From NCBI GenBank assembly GCA_015486075.1, contig WFSG01000032.1:77794-141793 (forward strand): a stretch of DNA of 64,000 bases, written 5' to 3'. The DNA comes from Deltaproteobacteria bacterium (GTDB lineage Bacteria > Desulfobacterota > Desulfomonilia > UBA1062). A program made the position numbers and the translations under genes. The notes beneath the pieces are model-generated. The model saw only the letters and a list, made by a program, of their open reading frames with translations. It made no database searches and was not told where the DNA came from. Shown here one piece after another: positions 27,689 to 37,001 of this stretch; positions within the stretch are counted from its first letter, which is position 1, and each line of letters starts with the position of its first letter.

Positions 27689-29317
27689 TTACAATTGTAC
27701 CACCATGCAGGTAATAAACCTGGGGTCAATGTCTTCTGCTCTCTTTATCCTTGTTGTTTCTTCGATTAGCCTTTCCTGCAAGTAAAAAGAAATGTCATTG
27801 AGTAAGCTGTTTCCTACAACAGGGTCAAGTTCTTTCAGGAGTACTTTTAGATCCTCTGAGAGTCCGGTCTTGATGCTTCTATATCCTTCATGGTTGATGT
27901 AGGTTGTTGCGTTTATAAACGATACCATCTCGTCTTTTGTTATAGGCCTGAAATACGTCTTTGATTCGGAGAAGTTGACCGCGGATGCAGTTATGATTAT
28001 GTTTTCCATGTCCAGGGAGTGTATTGACTGAATATTTGTCTTGTACAGCTTATCTCGTTGTCTCTCCCATCCTAGGCTTTTGGCCATGTTCATCATGGTG
28101 ATGAGCCTGTCAATGCTTCTTGAGACTAATTCTAATTCTTCACTCGAGGATATAAGGGGCTTTTTACTAACTGGTGCCTTTTTTAAGAGGTCTTCAACCA
28201 GGACTCTATCCCTCGGAGGTATTACATCAATACCTGCGTCTCTTAGTAGTCTTTTCACCCTGTTTTTGAGCTCTATCATAAGGCTATTACCCACTCGAAA
28301 GAGGTTCTCTGCATTGATTTTGTTTAGAATAGATATAGCGGACATACCGTGCCTCCTGCTGAGGTACGATAGTCCGAGTGATGCCAAGTGCTTTGCCTTT
28401 TCCATTGCCACCTTGATGTTATCAGGGTCATCTAAGGGCATGAAATCAGCCATTATAATCTTGTTTGCTAGATAGACCATTTCCGTGCTTACTCTTTCTT
28501 TTGTGTAATCATCTACCTCGTTAAGTACAGATGCAATGAGTTCGCCCCCCTTAGAGAGATGCCCTGTGTAAAGGGTGGGTAGATAATAGTCTCCGCTCAA
28601 GACCGGCGTTTTTAATGTGTCCAGATCAAGTGTTATGCTCTCTGGCTTCGTGTACTGGTATATGTCCAGGGACTCGTTTGATGGGGGAAAGCCTAGTTCG
28701 ATGAGCCGAATCTCTCTTCTTTGGTATGCACTTTCTTCCATCGAGGACTTGAATTCCCATTCAATGCCTTCCATGATAGAATAATAGAGCTCCTGGTTAT
28801 TGGCCAGCACTAGGTGCAAGAGGTGTTTAACGACCTGGTTTTCCTCGCTTTCCTTTATAAACCTGAAATAGTAAAGATTGTCCAGCGTATCAAAGCCCGC
28901 ATCCATGAGGTCAGGTGCATTCTCGTCAGTGGGAGACATTTGGACTACCTCGATGAATTCCTTGAACATCAAGATAATAAGCTCTTGGTCTAACTCGCCC
29001 ACGGTTTTTATAAATGTCTCTATGGATGCATCCATGAGCGTGCTAAGCCAACTGAACAGGTTATCTATAGACAGATTGTCCTTGTCCCAGCACTCGATGT
29101 CAATGAAACTGAGTATCTTTTTCACAGGCATGTAGTGCAGGAGAATCTCGCTGTTGCCACCCCAGGAGTTTTTTATGATAAAGTATAACTCCTGGTCAGG
29201 TAATGCATCTAACAGCATGCGGACATTTGGAGAGTTTATCAAGTGATCGGCCCGCTTATCCATACTCAGGCTGAGCAACTGATTTATTTCATCCTGTATT
29301 GTGTCTGGTAGTCCCAT
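27689..29317 (-). CDS. DUF6178 family protein
   Basis: This 542-residue soluble, mostly helical protein appears to belong to DUF6178, a family of unknown function that I recall from Deltaproteobacteria. Features include an early LLDALPDQELYFIIKNSWGG motif and repeated Leu/Ile-rich helices; no catalytic motif, signal peptide or membrane span was recognised. A C-terminal LQERLIEETTRIKRAEDIDPRFITCMVVQL is typical of the end of the family. It lies 66 bp after a DUF1015 gene on the same strand, so these two unknowns are probably co-transcribed. The family assignment rests on recollection of pattern and should be treated as moderate. Confidence 0.65.
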   Translation of the reverse strand: MGLPDTIQDEINQLLSLSMDKRADHLINSPNVRMLLDALPDQELYFIIKNSWGGNSEILLHYMPVKKILSFIDIECWDKDNLSIDNLFSWLSTLMDASIETFIKTVGELDQELIILMFKEFIEVVQMSPTDENAPDLMDAGFDTLDNLYYFRFIKESEENQVVKHLLHLVLANNQELYYSIMEGIEWEFKSSMEESAYQRREIRLIELGFPPSNESLDIYQYTKPESITLDLDTLKTPVLSGDYYLPTLYTGHLSKGGELIASVLNEVDDYTKERVSTEMVYLANKIIMADFMPLDDPDNIKVAMEKAKHLASLGLSYLSRRHGMSAISILNKINAENLFRVGNSLMIELKNRVKRLLRDAGIDVIPPRDRVLVEDLLKKAPVSKKPLISSSEELELVSRSIDRLITMMNMAKSLGWERQRDKLYKTNIQSIHSLDMENIIITASAVNFSESKTYFRPITKDEMVSFINATTYINHEGYRSIKTGLSEDLKVLLKELDPVVGNSLLNDISFYLQERLIEETTRIKRAEDIDPRFITCMVVQL

Positions 29318-29383
29318 GACTATCTGGTTATCATATGTTAAGATGCGTGATCAAGCCTGGCCTGATCGCACTTGGAATGTGCC

Positions 29384-30667
29384 TTATTCAAGTGGATTGA
29401 AGACAAGGCCAGTTGGTATCTTGGGATAAAAGTAAGTTGATTTGTGTGGCATTTTCAGGCCCTGTTTCGCAACATTCATTATCTCTTGCATAGAGCTGGG
29501 GTTCATAAGAAAAGCAGCATCTGCATCTCCTTTTTCTACCATGCTAATTGCTTCCTCGGCCAGACTGGTATACAGTATGCGGCCTTGGCTGACAAGGTTG
29601 TCGATTCCAAGGATTGGTTCAATTATACACTCGTGGAGGATAGTGACATCCAGTTTCCTGAGTAATGGATGCATGCTCGCCGGCATGTACTTGTCTATTG
29701 CCTCCTCATCAATGGGTTTTAAAAGGTAGTATCTAGGTATGCCTGATACTAGCAGTCCAAAATGTCCCTTGCCACTTTTTTTAAGCATATTGAGGAAGGT
29801 ATTCCTATTGTCATAAGGTATCATATTAAAGAGTTCTTTTATCCTGTACTCGAAGTCTACAAGGCCTATGCCCATGCTGTCCACTATCACCCTGTGTGTT
29901 GGGAGTATGCTGAGTTCTTCATCTATGTTTGCAAGGTACATCATAACATAGTCAAATGGCTGTAGCCCATCTTTTTTGCCTGTGACTGTTCTCATACGAT
30001 CGCGATAGGTCTTTGCTGTCTCATAACGGTGATGGCCGTCCGCTATGAGTATGGTCTTATCAATTAGCATGGAGGAGACCATGTCTATTATCTCGGGAGA
30101 GTCTATTATCCATACTCTATGCGATTCACTAGATACATGGAACTCCACATGGGGTTCTTCTAAAGGAGGTTTTATTAGCGATGTAATCATCCTTGAAGGA
30201 TCTGAATAGATCCCGAAGATAGGGCTAAAGTTGGCTTTTACCTCGGTGAGCAGACGAAGGCGGTCAAGCTTTGGGCCCTTGTATGTATTTTCATGGGGGA
30301 GTATATCTTTCTTCTTGCCTTCACTGAGTCGTACAGTTACAATAATACCCGACCTTGTGTAAGATCTTTCACCTATTGTATAGCTATGTTCATGGTAATA
30401 TATGCTAGGTGACTGATCCCTTATGAGTACCCCCTCTTTTTGCCATTTAATCCAGAGTTCCCTTGCACGCGTGTAGCGGTTATTAGTCTTTGAATCCCTG
30501 GAGTGCTGTTTGCCGAGTATAAGCCTTATGGCGTTGTATGGGTCTTTGGAGTGTAATTCTTCGCTCTGCTCTGGAGTTATTACATCATAGGGTGGGCATA
30601 TCACGTTCTTCATTTCAACTCGGTTAGGATTATACCTAACTCCCCTGAAAGGCCTTATCTGTGGCAT
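29384..30667 (-). CDS. DUF1015 family protein
   Basis: The 427-residue protein begins MPQIRPFRGVRYNPNRV and contains NVICPPYDVITPEQ, PYNAIRLILGK, the central LIADGHHRYETAKTYRD and YVMMYLANIDEELSILPTHRVI. These conserved blocks define DUF1015, a widespread family of unknown function. The start at 30667 has AGGAG upstream; 16 more codons are open before it. It is probably the first gene of a two-gene unit with the DUF6178 gene. Confidence 0.9.
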   Translation of the reverse strand: MPQIRPFRGVRYNPNRVEMKNVICPPYDVITPEQSEELHSKDPYNAIRLILGKQHSRDSKTNNRYTRARELWIKWQKEGVLIRDQSPSIYYHEHSYTIGERSYTRSGIIVTVRLSEGKKKDILPHENTYKGPKLDRLRLLTEVKANFSPIFGIYSDPSRMITSLIKPPLEEPHVEFHVSSESHRVWIIDSPEIIDMVSSMLIDKTILIADGHHRYETAKTYRDRMRTVTGKKDGLQPFDYVMMYLANIDEELSILPTHRVIVDSMGIGLVDFEYRIKELFNMIPYDNRNTFLNMLKKSGKGHFGLLVSGIPRYYLLKPIDEEAIDKYMPASMHPLLRKLDVTILHECIIEPILGIDNLVSQGRILYTSLAEEAISMVEKGDADAAFLMNPSSMQEIMNVAKQGLKMPHKSTYFYPKIPTGLVFNPLE

Positions 30668-30837
30668 GCAACAACTCCTTATCTGATTAGTTGTGGGTTC
30701 AAAAACAAGAACCACGTATGTTTACTACATAAATGAATCAGAATTCAATACCCATTTGATCCATGTTGGATAGCACAGCTAAAGTCTTGAATTAAGTTTA
30801 AAGTTTTGGCTCCTCGTTCCCGATCAACTGCATTGGT

Positions 30838-32208
30838 ATGGCATATATACTCGTAGTGGAAGATGACATAGAACTCGGACAGGTTTTATTACGCCAACTT
30901 AGGGAAAAAGGGCATGATGTAGAGTTGGTGGGGGACGCAGAAGCGGCTATAGCGAGGACTAATAGGTATATATACGACCTGATATTAACGGACCTAAAAC
31001 TTCCAGGGATGGATGGTATTGAGCTATTGAAGAGGATAAAGGCCCTAAATACCACTACCATCGTGATTGTAATGACGGGTTATGCATCCGTAGACACAGC
31101 TGTGATAGCGATGAAGACGGGTGCACAGGACTTCATCCAGAAGCCTTTTGGCTTTGATGACTTGATTCGCAAGATAGATGATGCGCTGGCTATAAGGAGG
31201 CTAAAAAATGAGGTGGACTACCTTCGACACCGCCAGACTGATATCATCTATAGGACTTCTGATATAATCGGCGTGAGCAAAGAGTTAAAACATGTTTTGA
31301 ATATGGTAACCAAGGTGGCTGGATCAGATTCCACTGTGCTCATAACAGGTGAAACAGGCGTTGGAAAAGGTCTGATCGCGGGTGCTATACATCACAATTC
31401 ACCTAGGTCTGAGAACAACTTCGTACAGGTTAATTGTGCTGCTTTGCCTCAAAATCTTCTCGAAAGCGAGCTTTTTGGTCATGAGAAAGGTGCTTTCACT
31501 GGTGCTGTAAAGGTAAGGATAGGGAGATTCGAGCAGGCAAATATGGGGACCATTTTTCTAGATGAGATAGGTGATATGGACCTGTCTTTGCAGGCAAAGG
31601 TGCTTAGGGTGCTGGAGGATAGGGAATTTGAACGTCTTGGAGGAAACAGAACCATAAAAGTTAATGTAAGGGTGATAGCAGCTACTAACAAGGATATAGT
31701 AAGCCTTGTTAAGGATGGTAGCTTCAGGGAAGATTTGTATTATAGGATAAATGTTTTTAACATACACATACCACCGATAAGGGTACGGAAGGATGATATA
31801 GGACCCCTTGTACATTACTTTATCAAGAAGTATTCTATCGAGTTCAATAAGCCTGTTTCTGACATCTCGCCTGTGGCACTTAACATCATGATGCGCTACG
31901 ATTGGCCTGGTAATGTAAGGGAGATAAGAAATTGTATTGAAAGGGCTGTGCTTTTGGCTGAATCAGATACAATAACACCGGCAGAGCTTTCCATAGTTAA
32001 TGCTAATCAGGTAGATGATGATATAGATCAAGAATCCAGCCTTTCTTCGCTAGAGCTCAAGGAAAAGGAAATGATTCTTGATGCATTGGAAAAGAGCGAT
32101 TGGATACAGAAAGATGCCGCTGCAATGCTTGGGATCAGCAAGAGAGTGATCCATTACAAGATCAAAAAGTACGGGATAACCCATCCAAGGTGGATCAAGA
32201 ACAGATAA
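30838..32208 (+). CDS. Sigma-54-dependent response regulator (NtrC family), orphan
   Basis: This 456-residue activator has a receiver domain with phospho-acceptor Asp52 (DLILTDLKLPGMDG). A AAA+ sigma-54 interaction domain follows with Walker A GETGVGKG, ESELFGHEKGAFTGA for sigma-54 contact, and the DEIGDM Walker B. The C-terminal Fis-type helix-turn-helix is DWIQKDAAAMLGISKRVIHYKIKKYGI. It should bind upstream sites and activate sigma-54 promoters after phosphorylation. No histidine kinase is adjacent. Its last 14 nt overlap, tail to tail, the end of the degenerate HD-GYP gene. Confidence 0.94.
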   Translation: MAYILVVEDDIELGQVLLRQLREKGHDVELVGDAEAAIARTNRYIYDLILTDLKLPGMDGIELLKRIKALNTTTIVIVMTGYASVDTAVIAMKTGAQDFIQKPFGFDDLIRKIDDALAIRRLKNEVDYLRHRQTDIIYRTSDIIGVSKELKHVLNMVTKVAGSDSTVLITGETGVGKGLIAGAIHHNSPRSENNFVQVNCAALPQNLLESELFGHEKGAFTGAVKVRIGRFEQANMGTIFLDEIGDMDLSLQAKVLRVLEDREFERLGGNRTIKVNVRVIAATNKDIVSLVKDGSFREDLYYRINVFNIHIPPIRVRKDDIGPLVHYFIKKYSIEFNKPVSDISPVALNIMMRYDWPGNVREIRNCIERAVLLAESDTITPAELSIVNANQVDDDIDQESSLSSLELKEKEMILDALEKSDWIQKDAAAMLGISKRVIHYKIKKYGITHPRWIKNR

Positions 32209-34063
32209 TATCCATGTACACGGATGTGATATCAGGGTCTATAATATGTTGCTCAGATAACCTTTTTAACTCATCGACAGCGCTTTCATGTGGCAGGCCC
32301 TGGCGGTAAAGCCTTGGCGAGGTAATGGCGTTGAATGTATCCACTAATCTGTATGCCCTAGCGCCCAGTGGGATCTCTTCGCCTTTCAGTCCCCTTGGAT
32401 ATCCGCTTCCATCTAAGTTCTCATGATGATATTCGACAATTTCTCGGTCAAGGTCTAATAATATTGGTAAGTCCTTTATCATTGAAGATGAGATTATGGG
32501 ATGTTTCCTTATGCTGGATGTATCGAAGTAACCCACCTTTGTCTTTGTGAACAAGGATGTGGGTATACCTAGGTAGCCTATATTAGCGGCCAGAGACGAT
32601 ATTGCCCACCTGTTAGCAACCGGTTCTTTCATGCCAAGCTTTTTTGCAAGCGTATACATGTGGTCGGAAACCCTTAAGGAATAACCCATTGGATAGGCTG
32701 CCCTGATGTCAGATAGGAGTGAGGCAATGATCATTATAGATGTGTACCAGTTGCGTATGTCATTGTCTAACCTTTCTGCCACTGCCCATGCAGGTGTTAA
32801 GTAGGTGACGATCCAGCCATACACCTCATCGGATAGACCTTTTATGAGGAGGTAGCCCATGATTTTGTTTTCCCACTTTATTACTCTTCCGGGCGGATGC
32901 TCTTTTATAGATATCTCCGACGCCTGAGTTTGTAGCTTTATAATATTTAGTAAGCTGTTCAATTCATTAATGGTAGGCACCGAGCACAGTAATCTTTTTA
33001 CCTCGAGCTCCAGTGATTGGTTTAGTGGGTCCATTATGCCAGTGTCACTGAAGGATACACAGTCTGATCCGTTTTTCTTGGCATGGGATAAAGACTGGAT
33101 TACTGCGTTGTGAAGTGCCCTCGAGTCCTGAGCCTCAATAGGGAAGGTAGCGATTCCAGATAGTATATTGTTAGATGTGCCTTCTCCAAGGCTATGCATG
33201 GCATTCTTCACCACGGCCTTTGCCTGGTTCGTAGAACATCCTGGTAGTATAACGAAGAAGCTGCTTTCGTCGTACCTGATGACCTTGTCGTAGCACCTGA
33301 GATTTGCCTTTAGTTTTTTTGCAAGTAGCTTGAGTGTTCGTGCCCCAGCGTTCGTATCAAGCGAAAGGCCGAACTTATATAGATCCCTAATTGCGATAAG
33401 TGCAACACTCAACTCGTACGACAACCTTCTTGCCTGCTCTTCATACTGGTGCAGGATATCAAGTATAATACTTTTTTGGGGTGTATCTATTCGGATATCC
33501 AGGGTGTTGTCTATGGACTTGCCGAACTCAAGGGAATCTATAAGGGCTTTCTCGGAGTACAGTATTAGGTTTTTTGTAAGAACAAGATCGTCGAAATTAA
33601 AAGGTCTACCCTTTTTTCGGTATAGTTCGACACAACCTATGCTTCTTGTGTCTATGTATATGGGAAGGCCTATCATGGATGAGAAATCTAGGGGAAATTC
33701 CTCTTTGGGGATGTCTAGTGTATTGGAATCTGTGATAAGAAGTGGTTGCATGGTATCTCTTAAGAATTTTGTAAACATATTGCCGGTTTCTATATTGGAA
33801 GGTATTCTTTCTTCTATGCCCCTACAGAACCAGCGTTTCCTCGGTTCCCAGATATAAAGCAAACCAGTATCATAGGGGACAATACGCTCAAGCAGATAGA
33901 AAAAGATATCTGGCAATTTATCTATGCTGATGTCTAGACTGGTTACGAGGGCAGCCTGGAAAAGTTGCTGGACTTCTTCGGGATTCTTCTTGATTATCCC
34001 TGGTGATAGTTCTAGGGGCTTATCAACACTAAAAGGAAAAAGTTTTCTGTTATTATACCACAC
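32195..34063 (-). CDS. GAF - degenerate GGDEF - degenerate HD-GYP protein
   Basis: The protein has 622 residues. A GAF-like sensor covers about 35-170. A GGDEF-like domain follows (about 215-345), with RYDESSF at 263-269 in place of the active-site RYGGDEF. The C-terminal HD-GYP domain (about 455-620) retains HP (521-522), HHE (546-548) and GSGYPRGLKGEEIPLGARAYRLVDTF. Its catalytic His-Asp pair is replaced by Ala493-Asn494 (LAANIGYLGI where the family has LLHDIGKIGI), and the usual FDA is FNA (Asn578). It is therefore likely a catalytically inactive c-di-GMP-related sensor, not a working cyclase or phosphodiesterase. It overlaps the convergent response regulator by 14 nt. Confidence 0.86.
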   Translation of the reverse strand: MWYNNRKLFPFSVDKPLELSPGIIKKNPEEVQQLFQAALVTSLDISIDKLPDIFFYLLERIVPYDTGLLYIWEPRKRWFCRGIEERIPSNIETGNMFTKFLRDTMQPLLITDSNTLDIPKEEFPLDFSSMIGLPIYIDTRSIGCVELYRKKGRPFNFDDLVLTKNLILYSEKALIDSLEFGKSIDNTLDIRIDTPQKSIILDILHQYEEQARRLSYELSVALIAIRDLYKFGLSLDTNAGARTLKLLAKKLKANLRCYDKVIRYDESSFFVILPGCSTNQAKAVVKNAMHSLGEGTSNNILSGIATFPIEAQDSRALHNAVIQSLSHAKKNGSDCVSFSDTGIMDPLNQSLELEVKRLLCSVPTINELNSLLNIIKLQTQASEISIKEHPPGRVIKWENKIMGYLLIKGLSDEVYGWIVTYLTPAWAVAERLDNDIRNWYTSIMIIASLLSDIRAAYPMGYSLRVSDHMYTLAKKLGMKEPVANRWAISSLAANIGYLGIPTSLFTKTKVGYFDTSSIRKHPIISSSMIKDLPILLDLDREIVEYHHENLDGSGYPRGLKGEEIPLGARAYRLVDTFNAITSPRLYRQGLPHESAVDELKRLSEQHIIDPDITSVYMDIICS

Positions 34064-34120
34064 CCCTCACACCCACTTTCACCTGAAGGCAGTCATTGTG
34101 ACACACCCTTGGCGTAAAGA

Positions 34121-34240
34121 TCAGGATTGAACGCTATCCCAGTATGCTTCGAACTCTCTGCAGGCCTTCTTTAGGGCACTGATTGTCCTGATGCCCATCC
34201 TTTCGAGTTCTTCGAGGATCTCTCTACGAGTAAGTTTCAT
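34121..34240 (-). CDS. Possible 39-residue small protein
   Basis: A short frame encodes MKLTRREILEELERMGIRT followed by SALKKACREFEAYWDSVQS, an amphipathic, charged helical peptide. AGGAG lies 12 bases upstream, and a nearer GGGGG may serve as well. It is 57 bp upstream of the HD-GYP gene on the same strand. A longer reading would add poorly supported N-terminal residues. No family was recognised, and the protein could be spurious. Confidence 0.45.
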   Translation of the reverse strand: MKLTRREILEELERMGIRTISALKKACREFEAYWDSVQS

Positions 34241-34474
34241 CGAAACCCCCATCTCCTGATCTTTATTTTTCTTTATTGTTTTAAGCAAAGCAAAGTTAAT
34301 GCCATAGTAAGCCTTATTATAATGCATTGATTTCATTGTTTTATTATGATGAGAAAAAATTATGGTTCAGAAATTTACAAATTCGAGCACAAAATGGGAA
34401 ATAATTGGTAACTTATTGGGTAAGTTTTTTCCATCAGGCAAGATAAAATTTTCTACTATGATTTTGTTTTGACC

Positions 34475-36001
34475 CTAATAATGATCAGTTCTGATACCCA
34501 TAAGCCATGCACATGTGAAGTATATTAAGGCTCCACCAAGGATAGACGCGACTAGGAATGAAAGACTAGCAATGGTTAATCCCTTCTTCCAGAAATGGAC
34601 ATGCACAGCTGGTATTAGGCATATGAGCATAATTATTCCTGATATAGACATCTTTGCCAGTCTAATGTATGAACTTGCCGAGATGACGACTCCTCTTCTG
34701 TGTAGGAGGTATTGAAGGATAGCAACCTGTATTACAACTGATAGAGATGTGGCAAGTGCCAGTCCAACATGCCCCATGTATGGCATCAGCGCGAGACTCA
34801 ACACAAGGTTAATACCAAGGGTAATCCAAGCCACCTTGACCGCTGTACCCGCGTTTTGCATGGCATAAAACGCCTGGGTGAGTATTCTTGATATACCTAT
34901 TGCCCACAGACCAAGGGCATACATCCTTAAGGCCTTTGCAGTAAGTAGGGCGTCGACCTGTTGGAATTCTCCCCTTACAAAGAGGAGTGATACTATGGGT
35001 TCGGCTAGGACAAAAAGTCCAATGGATGAAGGGACAGTGAAAAAAAGTATGGTGTCAGTTGCCTTTTCCACAAGGCTAGACATCTCCTTCATCTCAACCC
35101 TGGCAGATGCCTGGCTCATCACTGGGAGCATGACATTACCCACGGCAAAGGCAAATATACCGAGTGGCAGTTCTACTAACCTGTTAGCATAGTAAAGGTA
35201 GGACACGCTCCCACGAGGAAGGAAAGATGCAAGGATCGTCCCAGTAAGTACGTTTATCTGGTATACAGAGGCTCCTATAGCTGCTATACCCATGAGTTTT
35301 AGGACCTGCTTTACCCTATTGTCCATGAAATTAAAGGAGGGTCTTATGGGTACCTTGTGCGATCTTAAGGGGCCTAGTTGTAGTACTATTTGCATAAGTC
35401 CGCCCAAGAGCACTGACCATGCAAGTGCATCCGCAGCCGTTTTAAAGAAGGGTAAAAGTATATAGAAGAAGATAGGGATGCCTATCATGGAGATGTTCAG
35501 TAGTATTGGGGCTGCTGCCGGTGCAGCAAAGTGCCCAAGTGAGTTAAGTATACCCATGAATATAGCCACGATGCTTACAAGTAGTATGTAAGGAAACATG
35601 ATCCTGGTAAGGTGCAGGGCAACGTTGAATGTATTCGTGTTGACAAAACCCGGGGCTATGGCGGTTACTATGGCAGGGCTTATTATCTCGCCGGTTATGA
35701 CTATAAGTCCTAGGGTAATAACCATGAGTGTTAAGATCTTTCTGGACAGAAGAAAAGCCCTATCCATGCCTTCCTTCTCCATAGTCTCGTTGAATACGGG
35801 TACAAATGCTACGTTGGTTGCGCCTTCTGCGAGTAACCTTCGAAGGAGGTTCGGAATCCTGAAGGCCACGAAGAATGCGTCTGCTATTGGTCCTGCACCT
35901 ATAAGCCAGGCAATTACCGCGTCTCTTAAGAATCCTAGACCTCTGCTGAAGGCCGTAAGTGTTCCCACCAGGGCTATGTTTTTATTGACCTTATGATTCA
36001 T
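34475..36001 (-). CDS. murJ: Lipid II flippase MurJ (MviN)
   Basis: The 508-residue polytopic membrane protein has about 14 helices, the MurJ pattern. The N-terminal conserved block SRGLGFLRDAVIAWLIGAGPIADAFFVAFRIPNLLRRLLAEGATNVAFVPVF holds the Arg/Asp/Glu residues of the transport cavity. Further motifs are LRMYALGLWAIGISRILTQAFYAMQNAGT. MurJ flips lipid II across the inner membrane for peptidoglycan synthesis. It lies 18 bp after the DUF1573 gene on the same strand. Confidence 0.95.
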   Translation of the reverse strand: MNHKVNKNIALVGTLTAFSRGLGFLRDAVIAWLIGAGPIADAFFVAFRIPNLLRRLLAEGATNVAFVPVFNETMEKEGMDRAFLLSRKILTLMVITLGLIVITGEIISPAIVTAIAPGFVNTNTFNVALHLTRIMFPYILLVSIVAIFMGILNSLGHFAAPAAAPILLNISMIGIPIFFYILLPFFKTAADALAWSVLLGGLMQIVLQLGPLRSHKVPIRPSFNFMDNRVKQVLKLMGIAAIGASVYQINVLTGTILASFLPRGSVSYLYYANRLVELPLGIFAFAVGNVMLPVMSQASARVEMKEMSSLVEKATDTILFFTVPSSIGLFVLAEPIVSLLFVRGEFQQVDALLTAKALRMYALGLWAIGISRILTQAFYAMQNAGTAVKVAWITLGINLVLSLALMPYMGHVGLALATSLSVVIQVAILQYLLHRRGVVISASSYIRLAKMSISGIIMLICLIPAVHVHFWKKGLTIASLSFLVASILGGALIYFTCAWLMGIRTDHY

Positions 36002-36019
36002 GCATGTATGGTTCTATCT

Positions 36020-36733
36020 CTAGTTTATATTTCTCTGCACATGTGCATAGATGTGCACCACAACCTTTGAAGGATAATCTAAGTCCGTTTTGAAGACCGC
36101 TGCCCCGTAAATGAAGCCGTTCTTTACCAACTTTGGTTTGAATGTAAGCGTAAAGGTCTTTATACCACCTGGAGAAAGTACAAAGGGTCCTACATGGTTC
36201 AATTCTATTTGCGTGAAGGGGGTGATTGTCATATTGGTTACTTGTATCGTTTTCTTGCCTTTGTTCAGAAGTGTTATTGTCTTTTTATATTCCTCACCTT
36301 CAAGGACCGTCCCAAAGTTGATATACTTAGGGTTTACAACCAGGGTCTCGATGACCTTCATGCTTATACGTAGACTTATATCCTTTGCCGAGGGATCATT
36401 TGTGTGGACATGAATAACCTTTCTTAGAATTCCCTTTCTGTTCCTTGTTGAGACCTTAACCCTTATCCTTGTGTATTTCCCACTTGCTATTACATGCCCT
36501 CCCGGGACATCTATGGAGACTCCTCATGTATGTCCAATATCAAGGATGAGTGGTTTGTCACCTGTGTTCTTGATAGTAAACTCGTGAATTACGACCTTAC
36601 CCTGGGGGATGATGCCTGCGTAGAAGTCTCTGTGATGGATGACGGCATGTGGAGCAGCAGACGCGATGGTAGCCAAAAATAGAAATAGAAGAGACAAGGT
36701 AAAGCATATTGTGTAACCTTTTCTGTAAACCAT
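36020..36733 (-). CDS. Secreted DUF1573 protein with in-frame TGA (candidate selenoprotein)
   Basis: From the ATG at 36733 (GGAGGTG five bases upstream) the frame is continuous to 36020 except for one TGA at 36526-36524. Read as selenocysteine, this gives 237 residues. It has a signal peptide (about 1-27), then two Ig-like DUF1573/ASH domains: the first with GKVVIHEFTIKNTGDKPLILDIGHT-Sec70-GVSIDVPGG and later VHTNDPSAKD, and the second starting near VVNPKYINFGTVLEGEEY. Sec70-Gly-Val falls where the family has Cys-Gly-Cys, so the TGA sits at the first cysteine. A hairpin 20 nt downstream fits a bacterial SECIS. The downstream half has no ribosome site of its own. The alternative is a nonsense-mutated pseudogene. 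Confidence 0.62.
36494..36526 (-). promoter_or_regulatory. Candidate SECIS element in the DUF1573 gene
   Basis: Twenty nucleotides after the TGA (36526-36524) the minus strand can fold ATG (36510-36508), bulged T507, CCC (36506-36504), loop GGGA (36503-36500), GGG (36499-36497) and CAT (36496-36494). A bulged U below a loop starting with GG matches known bacterial SECIS features. The stem is short. Confidence 0.55.
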
Positions 36734-37001
36734 GCGAACACCTCCATACATAACATGGTATATCTGGATTATTATGTATTCCGCGATTGTTTGTCAAAGT
36801 ATTAAAATGTGTTGCTATTGAACAAAGGTCGTTTTGTTATTACTTGAAGGCTGGATTAAATGTTTTTTTATTTTTTTTATATCGAGAGTTTTATCCTTAA
36901 CACGATTTGCCGTATAGTTCTTAAGATACACCCTGAAGCTAGGACAGACAATGGGAGGATATGGTTGACTTTTCTTTGCCTAGATAATACTCTATGTCTC
37001 C

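Noticed and set aside
36020-36361. Separate 113-residue ORF downstream of the TGA
   Set aside because: No ribosome site, starts in mid-domain, and is exactly in frame with the upstream half.
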